A stretch of 64,000 nucleotides of DNA, taken from CALBPI01 sp039033995. Lineage in GTDB: Bacteria > Pseudomonadota > Gammaproteobacteria > Steroidobacterales > Woeseiaceae. This document shows, piece by piece, positions 42,358-51,077 of the stretch. The position numbers and the translations under genes are program-made. The notes beneath the pieces are model-generated. The model saw only the letters and a program-made list of their open reading frames with translations, had not been told where the DNA came from and did not search any database. How positions within the stretch are numbered: the first letter of the stretch is position 1; every line of letters starts with the position of its first letter. The stretch spans positions 94,158 to 158,157 of the forward strand of contig JBCCBP010000004.1 in the NCBI GenBank assembly GCA_039033995.1, in the 5' to 3' direction.

Positions 42358-42671
42358 TGAAAAAGGTCTTCAGTGCCGACAACCTGGTGACGGTCGCGCA
42401 CTATCGCAACATACTTGAAGCGGAAGGGATCGCGACCGAAATCCGCAATCAGAATCTCGGTAGCGTGCTCGGCGAAGTGCCGTTCACTGAAGTCTGGCCA
42501 CAGCTGTGGGTCAAGCATACCTGGGACGAACCGCGCGCTCGCGAGCTGATCGCCACTGCGCAAGAAGCACCGGAGGTCGGTGAGCCGTGGATCTGTCGCT
42601 ATTGCCAGGCTAGCAACGAGTCGCATTTTGCGGCTTGCTGGCAATGTGGCGCCGTCGATGAGACGCTCTAA
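42357..42671 (+). CDS. DUF2007 protein with C-terminal zinc ribbon
   Basis: This 104-residue protein has an N-terminal DUF2007 domain (VFSADNLVTVAHYRNILEAEGIATEIRNQNLG) and a C-terminal ribbon with two CxxC knuckles (WICRYCQASNESHFAACWQCG). DUF2007 has been called a putative signal-transducing domain; no biochemical role is established. Its ATG shares a base with the trpA stop (TGATG), so it is translated with the trp operon. Whether it has anything to do with tryptophan is unknown. Confidence 0.85.
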   Translation: MKKVFSADNLVTVAHYRNILEAEGIATEIRNQNLGSVLGEVPFTEVWPQLWVKHTWDEPRARELIATAQEAPEVGEPWICRYCQASNESHFAACWQCGAVDETL

Positions 42672-42681
42672 CAGCCAGTAA

Positions 42682-42700
42682 ATCGCGTACAATGCGCGAT
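42682..42700 (+). promoter_or_regulatory. Inverted repeat around a possible panD -10
   Basis: ATCGCG (42682-42687) and CGCGAT (42695-42700) form a perfect six-base inverted repeat around TACAATG. TACAAT (42688-42693) is a good -10 hexamer, but the region 17 bases upstream has only a poor -35. If TACAAT is the panD promoter, the repeat covering it could be an operator. A weaker GCCG/CGGC pair follows at about 42706-42725. Confidence 0.35.
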
Positions 42701-42744
42701 CACAACGCCGGTCTAAAACGGCATTTGCAGAACGGAGAACGACC

Positions 42745-43110
42745 TTGCGCTGGGTAATGCGTTCAAAAATTCACAAGGCCCGTGTGACGGAGGCAGACGT
42801 CAACTATGTTGGCAGTATCACCATCGACCGCAGTCTGATCGAGCTGGCCGGCTTGTGGGAAAACGAAAAGGTGTTGGTGGTGTCCAATACCTCAGGTTCG
42901 CGCCTGGAGACCTACGTGATCGCAGGCGAGCGCGATTCCGGCGTGATTTGCATGAATGGCGCGGCCGCACATTTGATCAGCGAAGGCGAAGAACTCATTA
43001 TCATGGCCTTCGAGCTGACAGATCGGCCGCTTGAGCCGAGCGCCATTTTGGTCGATGAGCGCAATCGTTTTGTTCGCTATCTCACTGAGATACCAGCCAG
43101 CAAAGCCTGA
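42745..43110 (+). CDS. panD: Aspartate 1-decarboxylase proenzyme
   Basis: This 121-residue protein makes beta-alanine for pantothenate. It is processed at Gly-Ser (YVGSITIDRSLIELAG) to form the pyruvoyl cofactor on the new N-terminal Ser. GLWENEKVLVVSNTSGSRLETYVIAGERDSG and NGAAAHLISEGEELIIMAF are conserved. The start is a TTG: GGAG lies seven bases ahead of it, and the resulting RWVMRSKIHKARVTEAD aligns with the E. coli start. The first in-frame ATG (42757) is 19 bases from GGAG. No panB or panC is nearby. Confidence 0.92.
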   Translation: MRWVMRSKIHKARVTEADVNYVGSITIDRSLIELAGLWENEKVLVVSNTSGSRLETYVIAGERDSGVICMNGAAAHLISEGEELIIMAFELTDRPLEPSAILVDERNRFVRYLTEIPASKA

Positions 43111-43139
43111 CTATTCAGAATTTCACGTAGGAGCCCGGC

Positions 43140-43916
43140 ATGATTATCTTGCTGTCGCCGGCGAAGACACTCGACTTCGACGCCGCTGTAAACGTCAATA
43201 CGTCCACAGAGCCGCAGTTCAACGCTGACGCTGCCAAACTGATTCGGCGCCTCAAGAAGTTGTCGGCGAGTGAGTTGCGCCAGTTGATGAAACTGTCTCC
43301 TGCGCTCGCGACGCTGAACGTTGATCGTTATCGCGCATGGCGGGAAACGCCGGTTGCCGATGCGACCCGGCCTGCCTTGTTCGCATTTAAAGGCGATGTC
43401 TATCTCGGGCTAGATGCCGCGACGCTGAGTAAACGTGACGTGACCTGGGCACAGCGCCGGTTGCGTATCCTGTCCGGGCTCTACGGTGTGCTGCGGCCGC
43501 TTGATCTGATGCAACCCTATCGACTGGAGATGGGTACACGACTGGCCAACGAGCGCGGCAGCAATCTCTATGATTTCTGGCAGGAACGCGTTACCCAGTC
43601 ACTGGCGGAGAGCTTGCAGGAGGCGCGCCCATCCTTGTGCGTGAATCTCGCTTCCAATGAGTATTTTGGCGCTGTGGACGTCGAGGCATTGCCGGCCAGA
43701 ACCATCACGCCGCGTTTTTTGGACTACAACCGTGGCGACTATCGATTCCTGAGCTTTTACGCCAAGCGTGCGCGCGGCTTGATGGCGCGCTGGATCATCC
43801 AGTCACGGACGAAATCGGCTCGCGGGCTGCTACGTTTTGACGTGGATGGTTATCGCTACAGCGCAGACCATTCGACAAAAGACGCGCCGACGTTTATTCG
43901 CGATCCCCAGCAGTAG
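43140..43916 (+). CDS. yaaA: Peroxide stress protein YaaA
   Basis: This 258-residue protein starts MIILLSPAKTLDFDAAVN, the YaaA/DUF328 signature. It includes LMKLSPALATLNVDRY, ALFAFKGDVYLGLDA, RILSGLYGVLRPLDLMQPYRLEMGTRL, NLASNEYFGAV and AKRARGLMARWII. In E. coli YaaA lowers free iron during peroxide stress and has a DNA-binding fold. GTAGGAGCC precedes the ATG. The following HD-domain gene is convergent, 18 bases away. Confidence 0.95.
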   Translation: MIILLSPAKTLDFDAAVNVNTSTEPQFNADAAKLIRRLKKLSASELRQLMKLSPALATLNVDRYRAWRETPVADATRPALFAFKGDVYLGLDAATLSKRDVTWAQRRLRILSGLYGVLRPLDLMQPYRLEMGTRLANERGSNLYDFWQERVTQSLAESLQEARPSLCVNLASNEYFGAVDVEALPARTITPRFLDYNRGDYRFLSFYAKRARGLMARWIIQSRTKSARGLLRFDVDGYRYSADHSTKDAPTFIRDPQQ

Positions 43917-43934
43917 CGACTGTGGCGGGCGCGG

Positions 43935-45005
43935 TCAGGCGACTTGCTGAGAGTCGTCGTCGCTCATCGTGGCGCGAATTTCCTTGACCAGCAGGCGCAT
44001 GCTCTCAGAGCTGTCTTTCTCGCCGAGATACACCGGCGGGTCACGACGCAAGCCCGCCCAATTGTTGGTATCAATGACGCACTGCAGGTAGCGGATATTG
44101 CGGTTGATTGCCTCGATGTAGGGATTACGCCCGTCAAATAACGGCTCAATGAACCGGTAAGTCTTGTCGAATTCTTCATCCAGACGCTTACGCGCACCAT
44201 CGCGGAAGAACATGGGTGTCTTGCGTAATAAGTCCTCGCCGGACGCGTAGATCAGGCGTTGATCACCACTGTCTGTGCGTTGTTGAGCGACGCCACCAAT
44301 GACGAATTCTTCATACAAGCGGTCGCGACATTTCTCGAGATAGCAGCGGTCTGCCATCTGTGCGAGAAGGTCGCCCGTACCGACGATGCAGCCAATGCGG
44401 ATATCGCGCGCATTGCTCACCGATAACCTGTGCAAATCGATTTCGTAGCCGGTGAAATGGACGAGTTGTGTGGCTAGTTCGGTCTGGTCGCCAAGACCGA
44501 TACTGACCAGATAATCGTCCAGGAACGCGGCGCTGCGGCTGACATGAACGCGTGTGAATTCAGCGCCGTTGCGGATATCCGCGTCCCGTTCAATATGACG
44601 GATATAGCCTGCATCGTGAAACAGCGAGATGATCAGCGCTAACTCCGCGCGGGCGGCCCCGAGCTGCATTTCCGGCTTCGCGACCGATTCGTAGCCGGCG
44701 ATTAACCGGGCCACAGCCAACGTCATATCCAGCGTGTGTTGCACATCGTGATAGGTGGTATCACAACCGTGATATCCCGGGAAGCGACCCGTGAACAAGC
44801 GCTGGAAGTCGTGGAAAGCCAACCACACTCGATCGTAGGCCGCATGCGGATAGGTCGTCAGGAACAGATCCCGCACGCCGTCGCGAACCGCATGCATCGA
44901 TGACACATCGACCCTGTCGGTAACATCAAAATTGTTGCGGCGATCCTGCGAAGGGCGCAACGTTGACTCGGCTTTGGCGCTGGTTGCTGGCACGTTAGCG
45001 GTCAT
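43935..45005 (-). CDS. HD-domain phosphohydrolase-like protein
   Basis: This protein of about 356 residues carries an HD/PDEase-type metal site: His ligands in TTYHDVQHTLDMTLAVARLI, the HD pair in ALIISLFHDAGYIRH and a later HFTGYEIDLHRL. The arrangement YHxxxH plus HD resembles class I cyclic nucleotide phosphodiesterases and related bacterial enzymes. An N-terminal segment of about 50 residues has no clear domain and no membrane helix. The substrate is unknown, with cyclic nucleotide or another phosphoester inferred from fold only. The frame is open to 45053; the ATG at 45005 is a choice. Confidence 0.75.
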   Translation of the reverse strand: MTANVPATSAKAESTLRPSQDRRNNFDVTDRVDVSSMHAVRDGVRDLFLTTYPHAAYDRVWLAFHDFQRLFTGRFPGYHGCDTTYHDVQHTLDMTLAVARLIAGYESVAKPEMQLGAARAELALIISLFHDAGYIRHIERDADIRNGAEFTRVHVSRSAAFLDDYLVSIGLGDQTELATQLVHFTGYEIDLHRLSVSNARDIRIGCIVGTGDLLAQMADRCYLEKCRDRLYEEFVIGGVAQQRTDSGDQRLIYASGEDLLRKTPMFFRDGARKRLDEEFDKTYRFIEPLFDGRNPYIEAINRNIRYLQCVIDTNNWAGLRRDPPVYLGEKDSSESMRLLVKEIRATMSDDDSQQVA

Positions 45006-45112
45006 TCTCATCAATCGTGTTGGGGCCAGAGTGTACGTGATCCACACAGGCAAGGCTGCTCATGGGATTTATCGCCCAAGCGACCCCAAAGCTGAATCCA
45101 TATATGGGCGGT

Positions 45113-47149
45113 TTAGGCAGCAATGATGCCCGCACTCGCCAGAAGCGCGTCTATCTGCGCTGGGCGGCCCCGGAAATCGACATAGGCGTCCTGTATGTCT
45201 CTGCTTCCACCAATTTCAAGAATGTGTTCCCGGAAGGACTGTGCGATGCGCTGGTCGTAAATATCACCGACCTCATCGAAGGCCGCGAACGCATCCGCCG
45301 CCAACACTTCCGCCCACTTGTAGCTGTAGTAGCCGGCGGCATAACCACCCGCGAAAATGTGCGTGAAACTATTCTCGAAGCGCGCATAGTCGGGGACATC
45401 GAACAGGCTCGTTTGGGTGCGAGTCTGTGCGATCAGTTGTTGTGCGAAATCCGGTGTGAGCGCATCGGCCTCGTTGTGCAGACGGAAGTCGAATAACGCG
45501 AATTCCAGTTGTCGTAACATTTGCAGACCGGCGCCGACATTGCGCGCCTGCAGCAGCAGATCAAAGGTCTCTTTGGGCAGTTGCTGCCCTGTCTCGTAGT
45601 GTTCACTACAGGAATGCAACACACCGTAATGCCACGCGAAATTCTCCATGAACTGGCTCGGTAACTCGACGGCGTCCCACGGCACGCCATTGATGCCCGC
45701 GATAGTCGGGTAGTCGATGCGCGTCAGCAGGTGATGCAGCATATGCCCGAACTCATGGAACAGCGTGACGACATCGGAGTGGCTGAGCAGCGACGGCGTT
45801 GCATCGTCGGCGGGCGAGAAATTACAGACGAGATAGCCGACCGGTAACGTCACGGGCTGATCCAGTCCGGCGCGGACGACACATTCGTCGATCCAGGCGC
45901 CACCGCGCTTGCCACTGCGCGCGTACAAGTCCGCATAAAAGCCGCCGATCGCTTTCCCGTCGCTATCGTGCACCGAATAAAACCGAACGGTAGGATGCCA
46001 GACCGAGAGGTCATCGTGGGCCTGCAGCGACAATCCGTACAGACGCTCCGCCAGTTCGAACAGTCCGGCGACGACGCGCTCAGCTGGAAAATAGGGGCGC
46101 AGTACATCATCGGAAATCGAATAGCGCGCGGCCTTGTAACGCTCGGAATAAAACGCGATGTCCCAGGCGTTTAGCGGACGACCTGCGAGTTTGGTGAATT
46201 CGTCCAGTTCCTGTTGTGCGCTGACAACGCTGCGCGTCCGCAGATCGTCCAGAAAAGTCAGCACTTCATCGACCGATCCGGCCATTTTGGCCGCCAGTGA
46301 ATAGTCCGCATAGGACTGGAAGCCGAGCAACGCGGCCAGCGATTGACGGACACGCAGAATCTGGTCGATCAGGCCGGTATTGTCGTGGCTCGCGTCATGC
46401 TGGTCGCCACTGGCCGCCCGGGTCATCCAGGCCGCATAAAAGTGCTGGCGTGTTGCCTCGGATCGGGCGTGAGTCATGACCGCTTGATAGACGGGTTGGC
46501 TCAGGTCGAACAGCCAACCATCCTTGCCTGCATCCTGTGCGTTTTGTGCCGCCTGACGTAGCAGATTATCCGGAATGCCGGCGACCGCTGATTGCTCCAC
46601 CGTGTGCCATGCCCACGCATCGGTACAGGCTTGAACATTGTTAGCGAATTGCGCTTGCAGCGCACTGAGCCGCTGCATGAGCTCACGATACTGTGCTTGC
46701 CCGGCATCGTCGAGATTCACGCCCGCAAGACGGAAATCGCGCAAGGCGTGCGCGACGACCTGATGTTGTTGGGGTTCGCTATCCTCCGGTAGCGCAGCGG
46801 CGACGGCTTGATAACCCTCAAACAGCCGACGGTCTTGCGCGAGTCGAGAAGAAAATTCGGTGATATCGGCGAGGGCGGCAAGGTACTCGCGCTGCCACTC
46901 GTCGCTGTGCGCCACCATATTGAGGTGAGAAATTGGTGACCAGCGCCGGCCGAGCTCGTGCAGCAACGCCTGATGCCCATGAACCAGGCTGTCGAAGGTA
47001 TACTCCGCACCACTCGCCAACAACTGCCAGCGCCCCTCAAGGTCCTCGAGGAGCGCGTCGGTCATCGGGCGGATATCGGCTGCCGAAATATTTTCGAAGT
47101 CGGGCAGGTCGAATAGCGAGCCAGCGGAATTGAGCGTGCTTGACGTCAT
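45113..47149 (-). CDS. prlC: Oligopeptidase A (M3 family metallopeptidase)
   Basis: This 678-residue cytosolic zinc peptidase degrades short peptides and cleaved signal peptides. The zinc motif is TLFHEFGHMLHHLL near residue 470, followed by the M3 features GVPWDAVELPSQFMENF and FAGGYAAGYYSYKWAEVLAADAFAAF. Earlier parts (KMAGSVDEVLTFLDDL, WDIAFYSERYK, GGFYADLYARSGKRGGAW) match OpdA. An ATG four codons upstream is also possible. It diverges from gor. Confidence 0.94.
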   Translation of the reverse strand: MTSSTLNSAGSLFDLPDFENISAADIRPMTDALLEDLEGRWQLLASGAEYTFDSLVHGHQALLHELGRRWSPISHLNMVAHSDEWQREYLAALADITEFSSRLAQDRRLFEGYQAVAAALPEDSEPQQHQVVAHALRDFRLAGVNLDDAGQAQYRELMQRLSALQAQFANNVQACTDAWAWHTVEQSAVAGIPDNLLRQAAQNAQDAGKDGWLFDLSQPVYQAVMTHARSEATRQHFYAAWMTRAASGDQHDASHDNTGLIDQILRVRQSLAALLGFQSYADYSLAAKMAGSVDEVLTFLDDLRTRSVVSAQQELDEFTKLAGRPLNAWDIAFYSERYKAARYSISDDVLRPYFPAERVVAGLFELAERLYGLSLQAHDDLSVWHPTVRFYSVHDSDGKAIGGFYADLYARSGKRGGAWIDECVVRAGLDQPVTLPVGYLVCNFSPADDATPSLLSHSDVVTLFHEFGHMLHHLLTRIDYPTIAGINGVPWDAVELPSQFMENFAWHYGVLHSCSEHYETGQQLPKETFDLLLQARNVGAGLQMLRQLEFALFDFRLHNEADALTPDFAQQLIAQTRTQTSLFDVPDYARFENSFTHIFAGGYAAGYYSYKWAEVLAADAFAAFDEVGDIYDQRIAQSFREHILEIGGSRDIQDAYVDFRGRPAQIDALLASAGIIAA

Positions 47150-47246
47150 CGTAGAGCGCAACCAATCTATTCCTTAAATATTAGCATGTTCATGCCTCGC
47201 GGCGGAACGTTGACGAGGTTTCGGCAGAGCCTCCGAGGGAAACAGA

Positions 47247-48593
47247 GTGAATACAGCGTACGACTTGATTGTGATCGGCGGCGGCAGCGGCGGCCTCGCG
47301 CATGCGCAGCGCGCCGTAGAATATGGGGCGAGCGTCCTGGTCATTGAGTCGGGTCGTCTTGGCGGCACTTGCGTCAACGTCGGCTGCGTGCCGAAAAAAG
47401 TGATGTGGTATGCCGCGAGCGCCGCACATGATCGAGTGTTGTCCGAGAGTTATGGATTCGCGGCCGCGCCGGAGCAGCATGACTGGGCTACGCTGAAAGC
47501 CTCGCGTGATGCCTATATCAAGCGACTCAATGGGATCTACGAAAACAATTTGTCGCGCAAAGGAATCGATGTCGTGGCGGGTCATGCGCGCTTTGTCGAT
47601 GCGCATACCGTCGCCGTCGGCGAGCAACAATTTGTGGGCCAGCACATCACCATTGCGACCGGTGGCTACCCGCAGATCCCGGAAGTGCCTGGTGCGGAGT
47701 TTGGGATTACTTCGGATGGATTCTTCGAGCTTGAGTCGGTACCGGAACGCGTGGGCTTGGTCGGTAGTGGCTATGTTGCCGTCGAGCTCGGCGGTGCGTT
47801 GGCGGCGCTGGGCGCAGAAACCACCATCATGAGTCGCAGCGAGTATGTTCTGCGATCGTTCGATAGCATGCTGCGTGATTCGGTTGCTGATGCGCTGCAG
47901 GCCGATGGTATCGACGTGCAACGCGGTGTTATCGCAGCTCGCGTCAATAAGACAGACGCTGGCCTGGTCCTGGTCGCTGAGGACGGCCGGGAATTGGGAC
48001 CTTTCGACACACTAATCTGGGCCGTCGGACGGCTGCCGTCTACTGAGGCGCTGCACCTCGAGGCCGCGGGCGTCGAGCGCGATATCGCCGGGTTCGTGCC
48101 GGTCGATACTTATCAGGTGACCAATGTGCCGCACATTTTTGCGTTGGGTGATGTGACGGGCGCTGTTGCGCTGACCCCGGTGGCTATCGCAGCCGGGCGG
48201 CGTCTCGCCGATCGAGTATTCGGTGGGATGCAGGACCGACACTTAGCGTATCGCGATATTGCGACGGTGATTTTTACGCATCCGCCGGTGGCGACGATGG
48301 GACTGACGGAGGCGGAGGCGCGCGACGAGCATGGTGACGCCGTGCGTGTTTACACATCATCCTTTATTCCGATGCGTTACGCGTTGGGTGATCACAAACG
48401 GCGCGCGGCCATGAAGCTGGTGACGGTGGGCGATGACGAGCGAATCGTCGGTTGCCATATCTTCGGCGATGGCGCCGATGAGATGATGCAGGGATTCGCG
48501 GTTGCTATTCGAATGGGTGCGACAAAGGCCGATTTTGACGATACGGTCGCGATTCATCCGACCAGCGCGGAAGAGCTCGTCACGATGCGATAA
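47247..48593 (+). CDS. gor: Glutathione-disulfide reductase
   Basis: This 448-residue flavoenzyme reduces glutathione disulfide with NADPH. The FAD motif is DLIVIGGGSGGLAHAQRA. The redox disulfide Cys42/Cys47 is in GGTCVNVGCVPKKVMW. The nucleotide-binding site is VGSGYVAVELGGAL with the Arg-bearing RSEYVLRSFD expected for NADPH. The C-terminal HPTSAEELVTM gives the interface His-Glu pair. The start is GTG (47247) with GAGGGAAAC upstream. It ends just before a bidirectional terminator. Confidence 0.95.
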   Translation: MNTAYDLIVIGGGSGGLAHAQRAVEYGASVLVIESGRLGGTCVNVGCVPKKVMWYAASAAHDRVLSESYGFAAAPEQHDWATLKASRDAYIKRLNGIYENNLSRKGIDVVAGHARFVDAHTVAVGEQQFVGQHITIATGGYPQIPEVPGAEFGITSDGFFELESVPERVGLVGSGYVAVELGGALAALGAETTIMSRSEYVLRSFDSMLRDSVADALQADGIDVQRGVIAARVNKTDAGLVLVAEDGRELGPFDTLIWAVGRLPSTEALHLEAAGVERDIAGFVPVDTYQVTNVPHIFALGDVTGAVALTPVAIAAGRRLADRVFGGMQDRHLAYRDIATVIFTHPPVATMGLTEAEARDEHGDAVRVYTSSFIPMRYALGDHKRRAAMKLVTVGDDERIVGCHIFGDGADEMMQGFAVAIRMGATKADFDDTVAIHPTSAEELVTMR

Positions 48594-48595
48594 GA

Positions 48596-48626
48596 AAAGC
48601 CTCCCCGACAGAATCGGGGAGGCTTT
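48596..48626. terminator. Bidirectional intrinsic terminator between gor and the DUF4397 gene
   Basis: The arms AAAGCCTCCCCGA (48596-48608) and TCGGGGAGGCTTT (48614-48626) pair perfectly over 13 bases around a CAGAA loop. T runs on one strand and A runs on the other flank the GC core. It serves gor rightward and the convergent lipoprotein gene leftward. Confidence 0.93.
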
Positions 48627-48648
48627 GTTGGCGTTGACCAGAGGGTGT

Positions 48649-50007
48649 TTACTCGGCGACGAAGTCGTCGAGCAGAATCAGACCAAACGCGGTTTCGCCA
48701 GGCAGCGGATCACGCGCAACAGCCGTGTAGACACCACCATTTTCGATCGTGATGTTCGCCGGACCGATCGCCGCAGTCGTTGTGCCCGTCGGCGTTACAG
48801 TAACCGCATAGTCGCCGGCCGCCAGCGAGACATAACCCGTGTCCGCCTGGAAGGCAACATCGGTAAATGCTGGCGTTTCGTTGGCCAGGTCAGCACCAGG
48901 TGCCGTCACGAAGATATCTACGTTGCCGGCCGTCGGCGAGCCGTGGATGATGCGTACCTTTGCTTCAGTCGCGATTGAGCGGCGGTCGTCGACCACGACT
49001 TGTGCCGTGATGCTGGCCAGCGCATCGACTGCGTAGACCGAGTATTCGGTGCCCGCATCCAGTGTCAGGTCTGCATCGATGACCACGGTACCCGCATCGT
49101 TAGCTGGTGTGACTTTGACGTTGTAGTCGTCAGCGGGTACGTCCACGAAGCCGGTGAAATCCGGATAGGCCAAATCCTCGACCAGCGGTGCATCGAAGTC
49201 ATCGTTGACGACGATGTCGACGGCCGGCGCGTCCGGGCTGTTGTGAATCACGCGCAAAGAAGCCGGCGTATTGACGTCCAGCAGTTCCAGCGCACCCAGT
49301 CCATCGAGACCGATGAGGCTGATCGGCGAATCGCCATTGCCCGTGTTTTCTACAGCCGTCAGCAGTAGGTCCACCCCTTCGGCCAGGGTGACTGTGCCCG
49401 CGTCATAGACGACGGTGGCCGGATCGCCTGCCAGCGTCACGCGGATCTGGTAGTCGCCAGTCGGTACCTCGATCGGGCCGAGCGTTTCGCGGAACGAGAA
49501 AGAGCCGACCGCATTTGAACTCGCGAGGTCAGCGCCAGGGGCGGTTGCATAGACGTCGACAGCAGGGGCGTTCGGCGCGCCGTGAACAACTTCGATGCGT
49601 GCACTGTCCGCGCTGATCGCTTCGACCGCATTGCTGACAATCAACGGTTGGATGTCAGCCACTTCGCCGGTCGCGATAATTGTATACGTGGTGTCGGATT
49701 CCAGTTCGATGTCGAGCGGGCCGATGACCGCAACGTCACCATCCGGTGTAATACCGTCGACCTGAACGGTGTAGGTCGCCGGCAGGATGGCGCCAAAGCC
49801 GGTGCCGTCTTTGTAGTTGGCGCCGGCAATCGATACGTCGCCGTTGATCAGGACGTTGACGGCGGGGGCGTCAGGGGAGGCGTGCAACACGCGCAGCGCA
49901 GCGGGAGGCGGTGGCGCGTCATCATCATCGTCATCAAACAAATCGCAGCCCGAGAGGCTGAGCGTGGAAAGAATGGCAACCGCGGGCCAAAACTTCTTGA
50001 AGTTCAT
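48649..50007 (-). CDS. DUF4397 repeat lipoprotein
   Basis: This 452-residue protein has a lipoprotein signal (AVAILSTLSLSGC, lipid Cys21), then a run of six aspartates and four prolines. Four DUF4397 repeats of about 100-114 residues follow, starting near 38, 137, 251 and 351 (LRVLHASPDAPAV, IEVVHGAPNAPAV, LRVIHNSPDAPAV, VRIIHGSPTAGNV). Such repeats are beta-sandwich-like and found in secreted or surface proteins of unknown role. The very acidic composition suggests a surface or periplasmic location in a marine-type organism. AAGGAG precedes the ATG. Confidence 0.9.
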   Translation of the reverse strand: MNFKKFWPAVAILSTLSLSGCDLFDDDDDDAPPPPAALRVLHASPDAPAVNVLINGDVSIAGANYKDGTGFGAILPATYTVQVDGITPDGDVAVIGPLDIELESDTTYTIIATGEVADIQPLIVSNAVEAISADSARIEVVHGAPNAPAVDVYATAPGADLASSNAVGSFSFRETLGPIEVPTGDYQIRVTLAGDPATVVYDAGTVTLAEGVDLLLTAVENTGNGDSPISLIGLDGLGALELLDVNTPASLRVIHNSPDAPAVDIVVNDDFDAPLVEDLAYPDFTGFVDVPADDYNVKVTPANDAGTVVIDADLTLDAGTEYSVYAVDALASITAQVVVDDRRSIATEAKVRIIHGSPTAGNVDIFVTAPGADLANETPAFTDVAFQADTGYVSLAAGDYAVTVTPTGTTTAAIGPANITIENGGVYTAVARDPLPGETAFGLILLDDFVAE

Positions 50008-50214
50008 TTTCGCTCCTTAAACGACCGAGACGTCGTATTCCAAATGGTTCGCGTGGAAGTTCGACAATCATTCGGATTCGGATGCAGAAAATTTGCGACA
50101 AAACTGTCTCAAAACGGCGACATAGCGACATCTCGTCAAAATAACTAGACAAGATATCGACACAGGTGCGGTTGGGAATAGGGTGTTGGCGGCCGTCGAG
50201 ATGACGGACGCGAA

Positions 50215-51051
50215 TTACGTAACGGGCAGTTGCTTCAGCACAGGGGCGGTATCGGGTAGCACGTCGCGCCAGATCTTGAACGATTCAGCAGCTTGCTCGA
50301 TCAGCATGCCCCAGCCCGAGCGGGTAGTCTCGGCCTCGAGACTTTTGGCCCAGGTGATGAACGGCGTCTCGCTAAACCCGTAAGAGAGGTCGTAACAGAC
50401 GGTCTTCGCTGCGATGGCGGCACGCGGAAAGGGTGCTTGTTCGCCTTTCACGCCGGCTGATGTGGCGTTGATGACCAGATCAAACGGTTCCAGCTTATTG
50501 ACCTCGGTAAACCGCTTGGCCTCGACATTGCCCAGCATGCCGAAGTGTCCGGCCAGGGCCTCAGCTTTCGCAATGCTGCGATTGGCGATGGTGATCAAGG
50601 ACGGGTCGAGGGCCAGTAATGGACTTAGAATACCCTGCGTTGCGCCACCGGCACCGAGCACCAGAATACGCTTGTTCAAAACCTCATACTTCCAGTTGGT
50701 CGTGATATCGCGCACCAGACCGACGCCATCGGTGTTATGGCCGACGATCTTCTCCGGTGAAATCGCGAGTGTATTTACCGCGCCAGCAATACTCGCTTCC
50801 TCTGACATCTCATCGACCAGACGCGTTACGGCTGCCTTATGCGGCACCGTCACGTTAAGGCCGCGCCCGCCATTGCGCTGGAATTTTCGCACCGCATTCT
50901 CGAGATCTTCAGGTCTGGCGCTCAGCAGTTCGTAGGTCATCTGCTGATCGGACTGATCCGCAAACAGCTTGTGAATCACCGGTGATTTGCTGTGTTTGAC
51001 CGGGTAGCCGATCAGGCCGTAGCGATCGAGTATGGCGGTTTGATCTGACAC
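50215..51051 (-). CDS. aroE: Shikimate dehydrogenase
   Basis: This 278-residue enzyme reduces 3-dehydroshikimate with NADPH in the pathway that supplies chorismate to TrpE. Motifs are GLIGYPVKHSKSPVIHKLF, GLNVTVPHKAAV with catalytic Lys, AGAVNTL, GHNTDGVGLV with catalytic Asp, VLGAGGATQGI, TIANRS and INATSAGV. The C-terminal GWGMLIEQAAESF is typical. It starts 26 bases after hemB ends on the same strand, a probable two-gene transcript. Confidence 0.95.
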   Translation of the reverse strand: MSDQTAILDRYGLIGYPVKHSKSPVIHKLFADQSDQQMTYELLSARPEDLENAVRKFQRNGGRGLNVTVPHKAAVTRLVDEMSEEASIAGAVNTLAISPEKIVGHNTDGVGLVRDITTNWKYEVLNKRILVLGAGGATQGILSPLLALDPSLITIANRSIAKAEALAGHFGMLGNVEAKRFTEVNKLEPFDLVINATSAGVKGEQAPFPRAAIAAKTVCYDLSYGFSETPFITWAKSLEAETTRSGWGMLIEQAAESFKIWRDVLPDTAPVLKQLPVT

Positions 51052-51077
51052 GCGAACCTCCTGACTGCCAGCGCCGG

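Noticed and set aside
50008..50214. The 207-base gap before aroE as a possible small-RNA locus
   Set aside because: It has short repeated words (GACA, GTC) but no clear promoter-terminator pair on either strand.
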